From Verrucomicrobiia bacterium (GTDB lineage: Bacteria > Verrucomicrobiota > Verrucomicrobiia > Verrucomicrobiales > DEV007), in NCBI GenBank assembly GCA_030427505.1, contig JAUICH010000006.1:186001-250000 (forward strand): a DNA stretch of 64,000 nucleotides. Reading direction: 5' to 3'. Under the pieces are notes generated by a model that was given only the letters and a program-made list of their open reading frames with translations, had not been told where the DNA came from and made no database searches. Position numbers and translations under genes: made by a program. Shown piece after piece: positions 36,279 to 44,104 of this stretch (the first letter of the stretch is position 1; each line of letters begins with the position of its first letter).

Positions 36279-37511
36279 TTGAACTCGCTCCTCCTACTTT
36301 CCCACGTCTCCAGAATTTCTCTCGCGGGCTTTGCCGTTGCGCTGGTCGCGGCGCAACCGGCCAGGGCTCAGGAGACGGATACGGTCACCCTGCCCGTGAC
36401 CGCCGGCAGTTTTTTGTTTTCCCCGGGCAACTGGTCGGGGGACGAAGGCCGGGGGGGAAAGGAATACCGGCAGACCTGGAATCCAGGGGCCTACTTTCGA
36501 GTGACCTGGACGTCTGAAGCAGGAGACGGAGCGGACAGTCCGGCGCCCGTGCTCCTGCTGGACACTTCGACCTACGATGGATCTTTCAGCGTCCCCCGCA
36601 TTGCCTACTGCCTCGACGGAATCTGGCAGGGGGATGTGGTCTGTGCGGAGGAGATTCCGCTGGCAGGCGCGCGGGACGCCGATTCTCACGAACTGACGGT
36701 TTTTCTCAAGACCTCGCAGCAGGTAGAGCGGTGGGGCTCTCCGGGGGAAAGCGGGAAGAACGTGCTCCGGGTAAAGGGCCTGCGCATCCCAAAGGAAACA
36801 GAACCGGTGAAGCAAACGGCCGGAGACTGGGTATTGATCGTGGGCGACAGCATCACGGAGGGCGTGGGAGCTTACGAACTGGAGTGCTATTCACACCTCG
36901 TGGGGGAGGGGCTGAGGGACTTGGGATACGAGTATGGCGTCAGCGCCTGCGGGTGGAGCGGATGGCTCAACCACGGTGACAAACCCCCCGGCGATGTTCC
37001 CGGCTACTACGTGATCGAAAACTCCACGAATGGCGAAGGGGGAGACTACCTAGAGCCCATAAGCCGCTGGAACAAGATCGATGCCAATACCTCATTGCTG
37101 GATGAGAGTGGCCACCTCAGTGGATGGGGCGAAGCTCAGCAGGAACCGTCGGCGATACTCATCAACTACGGGACGAATGACAGCCTCTGGAAGCAGAACG
37201 CCAGCGACGTGGAGGCCAGCATGAAACAGGGACTGCTGGCCCTCCGGAACGCGGCACCAGACGCGTGGATCTTTGTGCTGATTCCCTTTGGCCAATACAA
37301 AGCGGAGGAACTGCGCCGGGCGGTGGAAAATTTCCATGCCGCCCGGCCGGACGATAAGCGGATCTCCATCATCGATCTGGGGCCGGACACGGCGCAGGCC
37401 CTGACGAATAAGGAGGGATATTGGGGGGGACTTCACCCCAATCCGCGCGCTCACGCCACGTTTGCGGCCAGGATTCTTGCCCAGATGGCGCCGGAACTGA
37501 AACAGCGTTAG
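36279..37511 (+). CDS. Secreted SGNH/GDSL hydrolase
   Basis: A 410-residue exported esterase. Residues 1-30 form a signal peptide (GFAVALVAAQPARAQ). An N-terminal about 150-residue domain is beta-rich and resembles the jelly-roll or carbohydrate-binding domain in front of some SGNH esterases. The catalytic part starts at about residue 186 with block I VLIVGDSITEGVGAY, then the Gly and Asn blocks (SACGWSGWL; INYGTNDSLW) and the Asp/His block GGLHPNPRAHATFA. Such enzymes deacetylate glycans or cleave lipid esters. The start is TTG (36279), the only start that keeps the signal peptide. It is at the edge of the MITE-containing gap. Confidence 0.85.
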   Translation: MNSLLLLSHVSRISLAGFAVALVAAQPARAQETDTVTLPVTAGSFLFSPGNWSGDEGRGGKEYRQTWNPGAYFRVTWTSEAGDGADSPAPVLLLDTSTYDGSFSVPRIAYCLDGIWQGDVVCAEEIPLAGARDADSHELTVFLKTSQQVERWGSPGESGKNVLRVKGLRIPKETEPVKQTAGDWVLIVGDSITEGVGAYELECYSHLVGEGLRDLGYEYGVSACGWSGWLNHGDKPPGDVPGYYVIENSTNGEGGDYLEPISRWNKIDANTSLLDESGHLSGWGEAQQEPSAILINYGTNDSLWKQNASDVEASMKQGLLALRNAAPDAWIFVLIPFGQYKAEELRRAVENFHAARPDDKRISIIDLGPDTAQALTNKEGYWGGLHPNPRAHATFAARILAQMAPELKQR

Positions 37512-37533
37512 ACGCCTTGAGGGGTGGCGAAAG

Positions 37534-37896
37534 GTGAACACAATGAAACCGGGTGACCTCATTCTAAAGTGGGCCATGCTGAGCGACCTGCCGATCCAAG
37601 GCGAAGCCACGATCGAGGGGCAGGCCGTCTTCCTGGTCTTGAACGGAGACTCCATGCCCGGTGAGATGGACATCGCCGGAGAGATCGCTGTCCTTGGTGG
37701 AACTGGCGGCGGGTCGTCCTATTTCGTCGAGACCTGCGCGGGAAGAATGATCGTGGATGAGTTCTGGATAGACGAGAACTCGCTGTCGTCCACCTTGACC
37801 AGCGCGCTGCAACTGTTGCAGCGGCGAGTGAAGTCGCCTCTCAAAGTGTGGGCGCTGGCGTTCATCGACAAGAAGAGGTGGGAATCACCAAGTTGA
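37534..37896 (+). CDS. Small protein of unknown function
   Basis: A 120-residue cytoplasmic product with no family I recognise. It shows alternating strands (VFLVLNGD, IAGEIAVLGGTGGG, FVETCAGRMIVDEFWI) and a helix LTSALQLLQRRVKSP. Starting with GTG 37534 or ATG 37543, it follows the SGNH gene by 22 bases and might be co-transcribed. Its coding nature is supported by codon periodicity by eye and by the tight spacing only. Confidence 0.5.
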   Translation: MNTMKPGDLILKWAMLSDLPIQGEATIEGQAVFLVLNGDSMPGEMDIAGEIAVLGGTGGGSSYFVETCAGRMIVDEFWIDENSLSSTLTSALQLLQRRVKSPLKVWALAFIDKKRWESPS

Positions 37897-37994
37897 TGAG
37901 ATCCGGCGTCTTGGTATGCCTGTCAGGGGCGGGCGTGGAAACTGTGCGAACCTCCTGAAATTCTCTAACCCTGAAAACTCCCAGCCAAAGAGAT

Positions 37995-39317
37995 ATGAAA
38001 ACCCTGAAACTCCCCATCACTGTCCTGACCCTTGTTTTCACTTGTGCCCTGTGCGGACGCGCGGCGGCGCTGGAACCGCTTCCCCTGGCTGAGGAAGTGA
38101 AGATCGGGAAGGCGGTCTACCCGCTTGAGAAACTGCCCGAAGGGCTGGTGGTCCGTGACGAATTGGGGATCGTGGCCGTGGCGGTGGTGGATGGGCAGGT
38201 GGTGCACCGCACGAAGACGCGAATCCTGGAGACGCGAGCCACCATCACGCCGAAGGGCGACTACCTGCTGATGTTTCCAGAGGGCGATCACTACGCCAAG
38301 AGCAAGGGCGAGAAGATGAACGACATGCTGGCCTACCGTTCCTCCGACCAGGGCAAGACCTGGGAAGGCCCGAGCATCGCCTTCGACATTCCATACAGTC
38401 AGCACGGGTTCATTCCCTTCACGCCGAAGGGCTCGGACCGGATCTATGCCTTTGGCACTCAGCCCATTCCCGGTAAGTGGACCTGGGAAGACGGCCAGCG
38501 CGAGAACGCGCCCATCGGCTACCGCTGGTCCGATGACGACGGACATACCTGGTCCGAAGTTAAACTGATCGAGCCTGTGAACGATCCGGGTTACCGCGGC
38601 ATGTCAGTCATGCGCATGACGGAGACTAAGCAAGGCACTTGGCTCATTGGCTCCCACATGGCCGACTGGTCGGAGAAGCCTTTCTGGACGAAGCAGTATC
38701 TCTTGCGTTCCGAAGACCAGGGAGAAACCTGGACGCTGCTCCCTGACAAACGCCCCAACGGCTGGTTCGCGAAAGGCTTTGACCGGATGGACGAGGGCCG
38801 GCCCCTAGCGCTGGAAAGCGGGCGGGTGCTGTTCATGACCCGCACCCCGCAGGGACACCTGTTCACCGCCTGGAGCGAGGACGATGGGAAAACGTGGACG
38901 GAACCCGCGCCCAGCACGCTGGTGCACCCCGATGCGCCGCCCATGCTCTTCCCCTTGTCCGATGGCAAGACCTTGGCCGCCTTTCATCATAATAAGGTGC
39001 CGAACCGGGACCCGGGCGACCTGGGCGCGCACTCCGAAAACATGCGGGTTCGTTCCGAGCTATGGGTGTCCTTTTCCACCAACGAAGGGCATACCTGGAC
39101 CGAACCGCACTTCCTGCTGGCCAACGCCGTTCAGCCGCTCCACGAGATCGGCGCGTTTAACTACCAGTGTTCCTACCTGGACGCTTTCATAGACGGCGGC
39201 GTCATGCACCTTTTCCTGCCACACCGCTGGCAACAGGTCCTGCATCTGACGATCGAAGAAAGCGCCCTGAAAGGTCTACCCACGGAGACTAAGCAGATTG
39301 GAGAGAAAATTGACTGA
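37995..39317 (+). CDS. Secreted sialidase/BNR-repeat protein
   Basis: A 440-residue exported propeller of the sialidase superfamily. Signal peptide residues 1-26 (ending CGRAAALEP). At least four Asp boxes are readable: SSDQGKTWEGP, SDDDGHTWSEV, SEDQGETWTLL, SEDDGKTWTEP, and a divergent STNEGHTWTEP. The propeller is complete, but the sialidase arginine triad is not certain, so the glycoside specificity is open. It resembles the sialidase-like enzymes of marine and freshwater verrucomicrobia that process sulfated or sialylated polysaccharides. It is the second BNR protein in the window and is not close in sequence to the first. A hairpin follows at 39423. Confidence 0.88.
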   Translation: MKTLKLPITVLTLVFTCALCGRAAALEPLPLAEEVKIGKAVYPLEKLPEGLVVRDELGIVAVAVVDGQVVHRTKTRILETRATITPKGDYLLMFPEGDHYAKSKGEKMNDMLAYRSSDQGKTWEGPSIAFDIPYSQHGFIPFTPKGSDRIYAFGTQPIPGKWTWEDGQRENAPIGYRWSDDDGHTWSEVKLIEPVNDPGYRGMSVMRMTETKQGTWLIGSHMADWSEKPFWTKQYLLRSEDQGETWTLLPDKRPNGWFAKGFDRMDEGRPLALESGRVLFMTRTPQGHLFTAWSEDDGKTWTEPAPSTLVHPDAPPMLFPLSDGKTLAAFHHNKVPNRDPGDLGAHSENMRVRSELWVSFSTNEGHTWTEPHFLLANAVQPLHEIGAFNYQCSYLDAFIDGGVMHLFLPHRWQQVLHLTIEESALKGLPTETKQIGEKID

Positions 39318-39422
39318 GCGAGTCGCCGATCCACAGAGAGCCGGAAAACCGGTGGCCCGGTTTGGGGAGTGCAGTGGGCTGAGGACCATGGAGCGTCCGC
39401 GATTACCGGAATCCATTTCGTA

Positions 39423-39466
39423 TACCGTTTCCTTTCCTATAGAAGAAAAGGAGAAATGAAACGGTA
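39423..39466. repeat. Palindrome, intergenic (first of a related family)
   Basis: TACCGTTTC (39423-39431) pairs exactly with GAAACGGTA (39458-39466); inner bases include TTTCCTATAG. It is 106 bases after the sialidase stop and could be a terminator or a short dispersed repeat. Related stretches occur at 42803 and 43944. Confidence 0.6.
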
Positions 39467-39577
39467 GCGAAGCGCTTTCGTCCGCGGAGACAGCAGGCTT
39501 CATTCAATTCTCTTTCAAGGATCATGGGACTCGTCCAGGCTAGCCTGGGCTTCAAACTATCATGTGGCTTACCTTAT

Positions 39578-39779
39578 CTAGTGCTCTGACCGCCTTAAAA
39601 TGATGAGCGCTTGGTCTGAACAAAGAGCCGTTGGCAAAAGGACGCGACCCGGTCTTTTTGGCTGGGGTCTTCGTTGCTCTTCAGTCAGTTATGATTCACA
39701 TAGCCTCCTTCATCGCGCCTTGCCCCCAGCCAAAAATCCTCGCCAATCACCCATCATCTTAAGGCGGTCAGAGCACTAG
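39578..39779. mobile_element. MITE-like element, 28-base terminal inverted repeats
   Basis: A 202-base element: 39578-39605 and 39752-39779 are inverse complements with one mismatch. Each arm begins CTAG; inside it GTGCTCTGACCGCC is flanked by TA, which fits insertion at a TA dinucleotide as in IS630/Tc1-mariner elements. An inner exact stem (39655-39667 with 39724-39736, TTTTTGGCTGGGG) adds a second hairpin. There is no transposase gene inside. Confidence 0.75.
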
Positions 39780-39859
39780 TTGGTGACCAAGAGGTGGGCC
39801 GCGCCAGCTTTTGGCGGGATGGGTTGACACACTGTAGTCCAACCCGTAAGCCTTTGAGC

Positions 39860-40666
39860 ATGATGGAAGAGCCATACTGGGTTAAAGAATCCCGGAGACA
39901 GCAGCAGGCTGCGATGGATCGCCAGTTGCAGAGCGAACGGGAGGCCAACCGGAGGGCCCAGGAGCAAAGGAAAGCGCAGGCCGATAAAGCGTACTGGGAT
40001 AGGGTCAGGGCCAAGAAAGAGGCCGACCGAAATGCGTCCTCCAGTTATTCTTCGGCGGGGGACGGTTCGGGGCACTCTTCTGCCATTGACGACTATATCG
40101 AGAGACACAAGGACGATCCCGTGGACAATTCCCCGCCGCTTACGGAGGAGGAACGGCGGGAAGCGCGGAGGATGTCCCGGCGCCGGAAGCGGGAGGACTT
40201 TCTCGAGAAGTTCCGGAACTTCTCGGCCGTGGCGGTATTTGGCGGGGTGGCTTGTTGGCTTCTCTCTTATGGGCAGGAAGGCTGGTGGATCAAGCTCTTG
40301 GTGGCGCTGGCCGCCTCCTTCGCGGTGCACCACTTGCTGGTTCGCGTCACGCAAAAGACTTTGCGCCGTTGGAAGAAACTGACCCGGCACGAACTCCCCG
40401 CCGCGGACATGGAGGTGGCCAGACTGGCCCACGCCGCGAATTATGCCCCCAGAAACGAGGCCTGGTGTCTGGAGGCCTTGAACAAACGGAGCGGGAAGCG
40501 CCTCCGGGAGTCCCACCTGAGAATCCTGGGCAAGGCCATCCGTGAAGACAAAGCCGAGCCTCCAAATCCCCAAATTGCTGAAGCGAGGAAGAGGGCCATC
40601 GCCGTCGCCGCGGAACTGGAGAAGCTGGAAAAAAGACAGTTCGGCGATTTTAAGAAGAAGGGGTGA
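39860..40666 (+). CDS. Coiled-coil membrane protein of unknown function
   Basis: A 268-residue product starting at ATG 39860 (39863 also possible). Residues 1-60 are a charged, Gln/Arg/Lys-rich coiled coil (SRRQQQAAMDRQLQSERE). Residues 60-110 are Ser/Asp-rich. Then a basic segment (RRMSRRRKREDFLEK), two adjacent transmembrane helices at about 119-133 and 141-160, and a cytoplasmic helical tail of about 105 residues ending KKG. No known family. The opposite strand has a longer open frame (39776-40729), but its product has the Gly/Pro/Arg composition of an antisense frame. It is convergent with the esterase gene. Confidence 0.65.
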   Translation: MMEEPYWVKESRRQQQAAMDRQLQSEREANRRAQEQRKAQADKAYWDRVRAKKEADRNASSSYSSAGDGSGHSSAIDDYIERHKDDPVDNSPPLTEEERREARRMSRRRKREDFLEKFRNFSAVAVFGGVACWLLSYGQEGWWIKLLVALAASFAVHHLLVRVTQKTLRRWKKLTRHELPAADMEVARLAHAANYAPRNEAWCLEALNKRSGKRLRESHLRILGKAIREDKAEPPNPQIAEARKRAIAVAAELEKLEKRQFGDFKKKG

Positions 40667-40718
40667 TTTGGCAGAGTGAATTCCGCCTCCCGGCAAGAGA
40701 TTTCCCTCCATGCCGGAC

Positions 40719-42710
40719 CTACTCCCCATCTATCATCCGCGCCAAGTCCGGTAGGTCATAGTATCGGAGTGCTCCGTGTACCACGCTGTGGATGGGTTCC
40801 CGGGCCTGGGCATCGTCCGAGTCGATCAGGCTTTGCCACGATTCCAGGCCATCGCCTTCCAAAGTGATGTGCCAGATCAACTCCGATTCCAGGGCCGCCC
40901 CGTGAAGCGCCGGGGGACCCGTCTCGCCGTGGGCGATGACGCGCACCGGTCTATTCCCGCCGGTCTCTTCCTGTAGAAACCGTGCGCAGTTCAGGATGTC
41001 TTCCGCCCGCATCGCGACGTAGGAGCGCCCCAGCATGTAGGTGATGTAAGCCTCCGCTCCGTGGAAGCGCCAGACCTGCGTCGCCGTTTCACCCAGGTCG
41101 CGCAGATCCACCAGGAACACGGGATGACCCGCCTTCCGCAATTCCTGAGCTTCGGCCGATGCTGATGGCATCCCTTGGTCCGGCAGCAGGAGCACAGGTT
41201 CCTGGTCTCCTTCTATCCACAAGTGTCCCGGCAGCACGATTCCCGGTTCCGGTACCAGTTTGAGCCGGGTAGCGTCCACTTTTTGTACCGTGGGTTTCGG
41301 CAGATCCTTGAGTGGGTGGATGCCAGTTACTTCGCGGATCGTTTCGCGGGTGAGGGGAGGGCGATTCGCCGCCAAGGTCTTCGCGTAGTCCCGGTTCAGG
41401 TCCATGACCGAGCGGGCCCCGTCCAGTAGAAGCACCTGGCCCTTGGGCGTGCATTGCAGCTCCGCGTCCGTGAATACAGGCACGTTCTCGTCTTCCGTGA
41501 CTTCAGATGTACGCCCCCGCAGCCATCGGGCGAAGAACCGGACGGCCCCTTCCCGCAACGGCTGGCTGAAGCCGTGCTTCTCTGGCGCCTCTATCAAGTC
41601 CACCCGCTCCGGAAAGCCCAGCTTCGTATAGAGCTGCTTTGCCTGGCGGAAGGCGATCCACGTTCCCTCGATCGGCACAAAGTCGTGAGTCGCCGCCAGA
41701 ATCAGCGTCGGCTTCGGCGCCCGTGTCAGGATGAAGTCCGGATGATCGAAGCCCTCCCGGATCTGGCCGAAGAGATTCTGCTCCGGATCTCCGGGGCCTG
41801 GAGATTCATTCTTCAACCGGTGTGTCGTCATGAAACAACCCGGAGCCGCCGCCGCTACCCGGTCGTCATAAGCCATCAGAAAGCTGGTCATGTTTCCGCC
41901 CCCTGAGTTCCCGGTGCACCCTAGACGCGTGGCGTCCACCTCCGGCCGGGAGGCCAGGTAGTCCAGCGCCCGCACCGCGTCCCACGTCATGTACCCGCCG
42001 AGGCTCTGGCCCAGCAGGATGGGCGCCGTCCCCAGGGCATGGTGCTCGCCAGTGCCCCGCGGAAACACGGGGGTACCATCTTTATTGAGAAACTGCTTCC
42101 GTTCTCCCTGGCCGATCGGGTCATAGCACAGCGCCACAAAGCCATTCCGCGCCAGCAGCATGCTGATCTTCTGGTAGGACTCATACGCCTTTCCATTGTC
42201 CGCGTGTCCGCACGGAACCAGGATTCCTGGGTGCGGGCCCTCGTCGCCGCCGGCAGGCAGGTAAAGATTCGCCGTCACGAAAAACCCGGGCCGGCTGGCA
42301 AAGAGGATCTTCTCCACTGAGAATCCGCTTCCCTCCAGCCGCCCCGTCACTCTGGCGTCCAGGGGGGTCCGCTCCGGCATCTCTCCCATCGCCTCATGAA
42401 TAACCCGCCGCTTCCTCTCTTGGTAAGCCGCGATCTCTTCCCGCGTCGCCAGCCCGTCCAGTTCCTCCAGGCGCCGGTCCAGAGCCGCCCCGGCTTCCCG
42501 GCGCAGATAGGCACGCATCATCTGCTCTTCTTTGTCCGCGTTGAAGTCAGCCGGTAAGACCGGTTGCAATGTTTCGTCCTCCGCCTGTGCCTGTGCCCAG
42601 GCAGCGGGTAATGCCAGCGCGGACGCCGCTAACGCTGAGGCTACCCAAATCGAAAACACGGCGCGCCTCCAGAGAGCGGGAACAGAACTCAGATCACTCA
42701 TGGAACCCAT
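40719..42710 (-). CDS. Secreted alpha/beta hydrolase, acetyl-xylan-esterase-like
   Basis: A 663-residue exported enzyme. A signal peptide (residues about 4-36, ending LALPAAWAQAQ) fixes the start at ATG 42710 or 42701; the frame runs back to 42821. The catalytic domain has a PCGHADNGKAYESYQ strand, the nucleophile in GCTGNSGGGNMTSF, the acid in AATHDFVPIEGTW and the His in PEKHGFSQPL. The arrangement is like carbohydrate esterase family 7/abhydrolase_7 proteins of planctomycetes. The C-terminal about 250 residues form a second hydrolase-like region without a visible catalytic triad. It may remove acetyl or methyl groups from polysaccharides. Confidence 0.85.
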   Translation of the reverse strand: MGSMSDLSSVPALWRRAVFSIWVASALAASALALPAAWAQAQAEDETLQPVLPADFNADKEEQMMRAYLRREAGAALDRRLEELDGLATREEIAAYQERKRRVIHEAMGEMPERTPLDARVTGRLEGSGFSVEKILFASRPGFFVTANLYLPAGGDEGPHPGILVPCGHADNGKAYESYQKISMLLARNGFVALCYDPIGQGERKQFLNKDGTPVFPRGTGEHHALGTAPILLGQSLGGYMTWDAVRALDYLASRPEVDATRLGCTGNSGGGNMTSFLMAYDDRVAAAAPGCFMTTHRLKNESPGPGDPEQNLFGQIREGFDHPDFILTRAPKPTLILAATHDFVPIEGTWIAFRQAKQLYTKLGFPERVDLIEAPEKHGFSQPLREGAVRFFARWLRGRTSEVTEDENVPVFTDAELQCTPKGQVLLLDGARSVMDLNRDYAKTLAANRPPLTRETIREVTGIHPLKDLPKPTVQKVDATRLKLVPEPGIVLPGHLWIEGDQEPVLLLPDQGMPSASAEAQELRKAGHPVFLVDLRDLGETATQVWRFHGAEAYITYMLGRSYVAMRAEDILNCARFLQEETGGNRPVRVIAHGETGPPALHGAALESELIWHITLEGDGLESWQSLIDSDDAQAREPIHSVVHGALRYYDLPDLARMIDGE

Positions 42711-42788
42711 CGTCACATCCCGAGAAATCTTAGGCAATCTTTCCAGCCGGTCGCCCGCATATGGGAAGAAGGAAAAACCGATGGTGGT

Positions 42789-42846
42789 CCCTCCGGTTTC
42801 GCTTCCCGTTTTCTTCCCCATGGAAAGAAACGGGAAATAGACCGTA
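42789..42846. repeat. Palindrome in the esterase upstream gap
   Basis: TTCCCGTTT (42803-42811) and AAACGGGAA (42828-42836) pair exactly, within a CCTCCGGTTTCG context shared with the element at 43944. It lies in the gap upstream of the esterase gene, between it and the following minus-strand gene. Confidence 0.5.
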
Positions 42847-42872
42847 TTCCCGTGGCTCTGGTTCCAGGTGAC

Positions 42873-43859
42873 TCATTCCGGAGACGGCTCGCGCCCGTTT
42901 GAGGACTCCAGCAAACCAATCACTGCCCAGGCCGTGCCCCAGAAGTCCGAAACCCGGGTGGACTCTTCGCGATTCTTCGTGCTCATGGTCTCCCAATGGC
43001 CGTCCTCCGCCTGCGCCTCGACGAGCCACTGCCGGGCTCGCCGCACGGCTTCAGGATGATCCGCGGCGGCCCCGCTCCGGGCCAGGGCGATGAGGGCTTG
43101 ACCGGTGCCGGTGGGATCGCTGGGCTCTCCGTCCTTCCAACTGAATCCTCCATCGCCGTTCTGCCGCTCCAGCAGGTGCCGCAGAGCGTGCGGGTTGTGG
43201 GGCCGGATGAGCAGGTTCAGCATATGCCACTCCGCCGTCTTGGCGGGAACTCCGTCCGCCCACGTCTCGGGTTTCTTTTCCAATTCATGTCCTTCCCGAA
43301 GAGACACCAGTTCCGCCCACTGGTTGGAGGCCCATTGAGTCTCGCGCTCCGGGCGTTGCTGGCGGGGGAGCTGTCCATTCGGTTTCCAGTTCCCGTCCTC
43401 ACCCTGGGACTTGAAGACGATCTCCAACAACGACTCGGCCTCCGCGTCAGTTAGATGGCGGCGCGCCGGGGAGAGGAGAAACTGATTAACGCCCTCGACG
43501 TTGAGCTCTCCCTTCAACTGTCCGGTGGGCTTCATTTCGCCCGTCTCTTTGTCCTTTTGCTCGACCGGCTGGAGAAACTCTCGCCACGTCCACTCGCGCT
43601 GTGCGGCGAAAGTGCCGGCATCCACATCGAATCCGGCGTCCAGCGCCAGTTCCTTCGCCCATACCAGGAAGGTCGTGTGGTGGCAGGACACGCACTTCTT
43701 CTGCTCGATCCACCAGGCGCCTTCCGCTTCGAGGTAGGGTAGCGCCTTTTCCACGGTCTGCCGGACTCCGCCGTCTTCCGCGTTCGACAACGAAGGCAGG
43801 GAGAGAAAGGACACCACGGCGAAAATAGCCGCCGTGCTCCGACTCGTGAAGGCGCTCAT
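42873..43859 (-). CDS. Prenyltransferase/squalene-oxidase-repeat protein with CxxCH
   Basis: A 328-residue exported protein (signal peptide to about residue 28, LSNAEDGG). The alpha-alpha barrel of terpene cyclases and prenyltransferases is indicated by repeated segments such as FKSQGEDGNWKPNGQ, LERQNGDGGFSWKDGE and VEAQAEDGHWETMS, matching the QxxDGxW pattern. An N-terminal KKCVSCHHTTF is a CxxCH motif that can bind a heme c or act as a metal site. Catalytic residues of squalene-hopene cyclase are not obvious, and the protein is shorter, so it is a structural homologue rather than a proven cyclase. Such proteins are common in planctomycetes and verrucomicrobia. Confidence 0.8.
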   Translation of the reverse strand: MSAFTSRSTAAIFAVVSFLSLPSLSNAEDGGVRQTVEKALPYLEAEGAWWIEQKKCVSCHHTTFLVWAKELALDAGFDVDAGTFAAQREWTWREFLQPVEQKDKETGEMKPTGQLKGELNVEGVNQFLLSPARRHLTDAEAESLLEIVFKSQGEDGNWKPNGQLPRQQRPERETQWASNQWAELVSLREGHELEKKPETWADGVPAKTAEWHMLNLLIRPHNPHALRHLLERQNGDGGFSWKDGEPSDPTGTGQALIALARSGAAADHPEAVRRARQWLVEAQAEDGHWETMSTKNREESTRVSDFWGTAWAVIGLLESSNGREPSPE

Positions 43860-43943
43860 CTCATCTTCATTGTAGCGGCTGACTCCTTAGGAATCAATCA
43901 TTTGCAAATGGTCATCAAAAGCCCCTGGCGTTCTCCATCCCTC

Positions 43944-44000
43944 CGGTTTCGTTTCGGTTCTCCTTTCTTTCTATAGGCAAGGAAACCAGAAACGAAACCG
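43944..44000. repeat. Long palindrome in the divergent promoter gap
   Basis: CGGTTTCGTTT (43944-43954) and AAACGAAACCG (43990-44000) pair exactly, and the next nine bases pair with one bulge, so the arms are about 20 bases. The centre contains TTTCTTTCTATAGG. It lies between divergent genes, which makes an operator possible, and it shares sequence with the palindromes at 39423 and 42803. Confidence 0.6.
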
Positions 44001-44104
44001 TGGGCGAACCGTTACTCGGCGCAACCGGCACGCATCTGTTCTCCGGCCCTCCCTGGCCGGATAAATCCCTTGGCCGTGGGCCGGAGCGTCTGCTACTTGA
44101 TTCC

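Larger units (their letters stand above)
39318..39859. other. 542-base gap with a hairpin and a MITE-like element
   Basis: No gene is convincing. A palindrome sits at 39423-39466 and a 202-base MITE-like element at 39578-39779. A TTGACA is found at about 39826, but no good -10 follows at normal spacing. Confidence 0.6.

Noticed and set aside
39776-40729. Minus-strand open frame of 317 codons opposite the coiled-coil membrane gene
   Set aside because: Composition typical of an antisense frame; the plus strand has a coiled coil and two clear helices.
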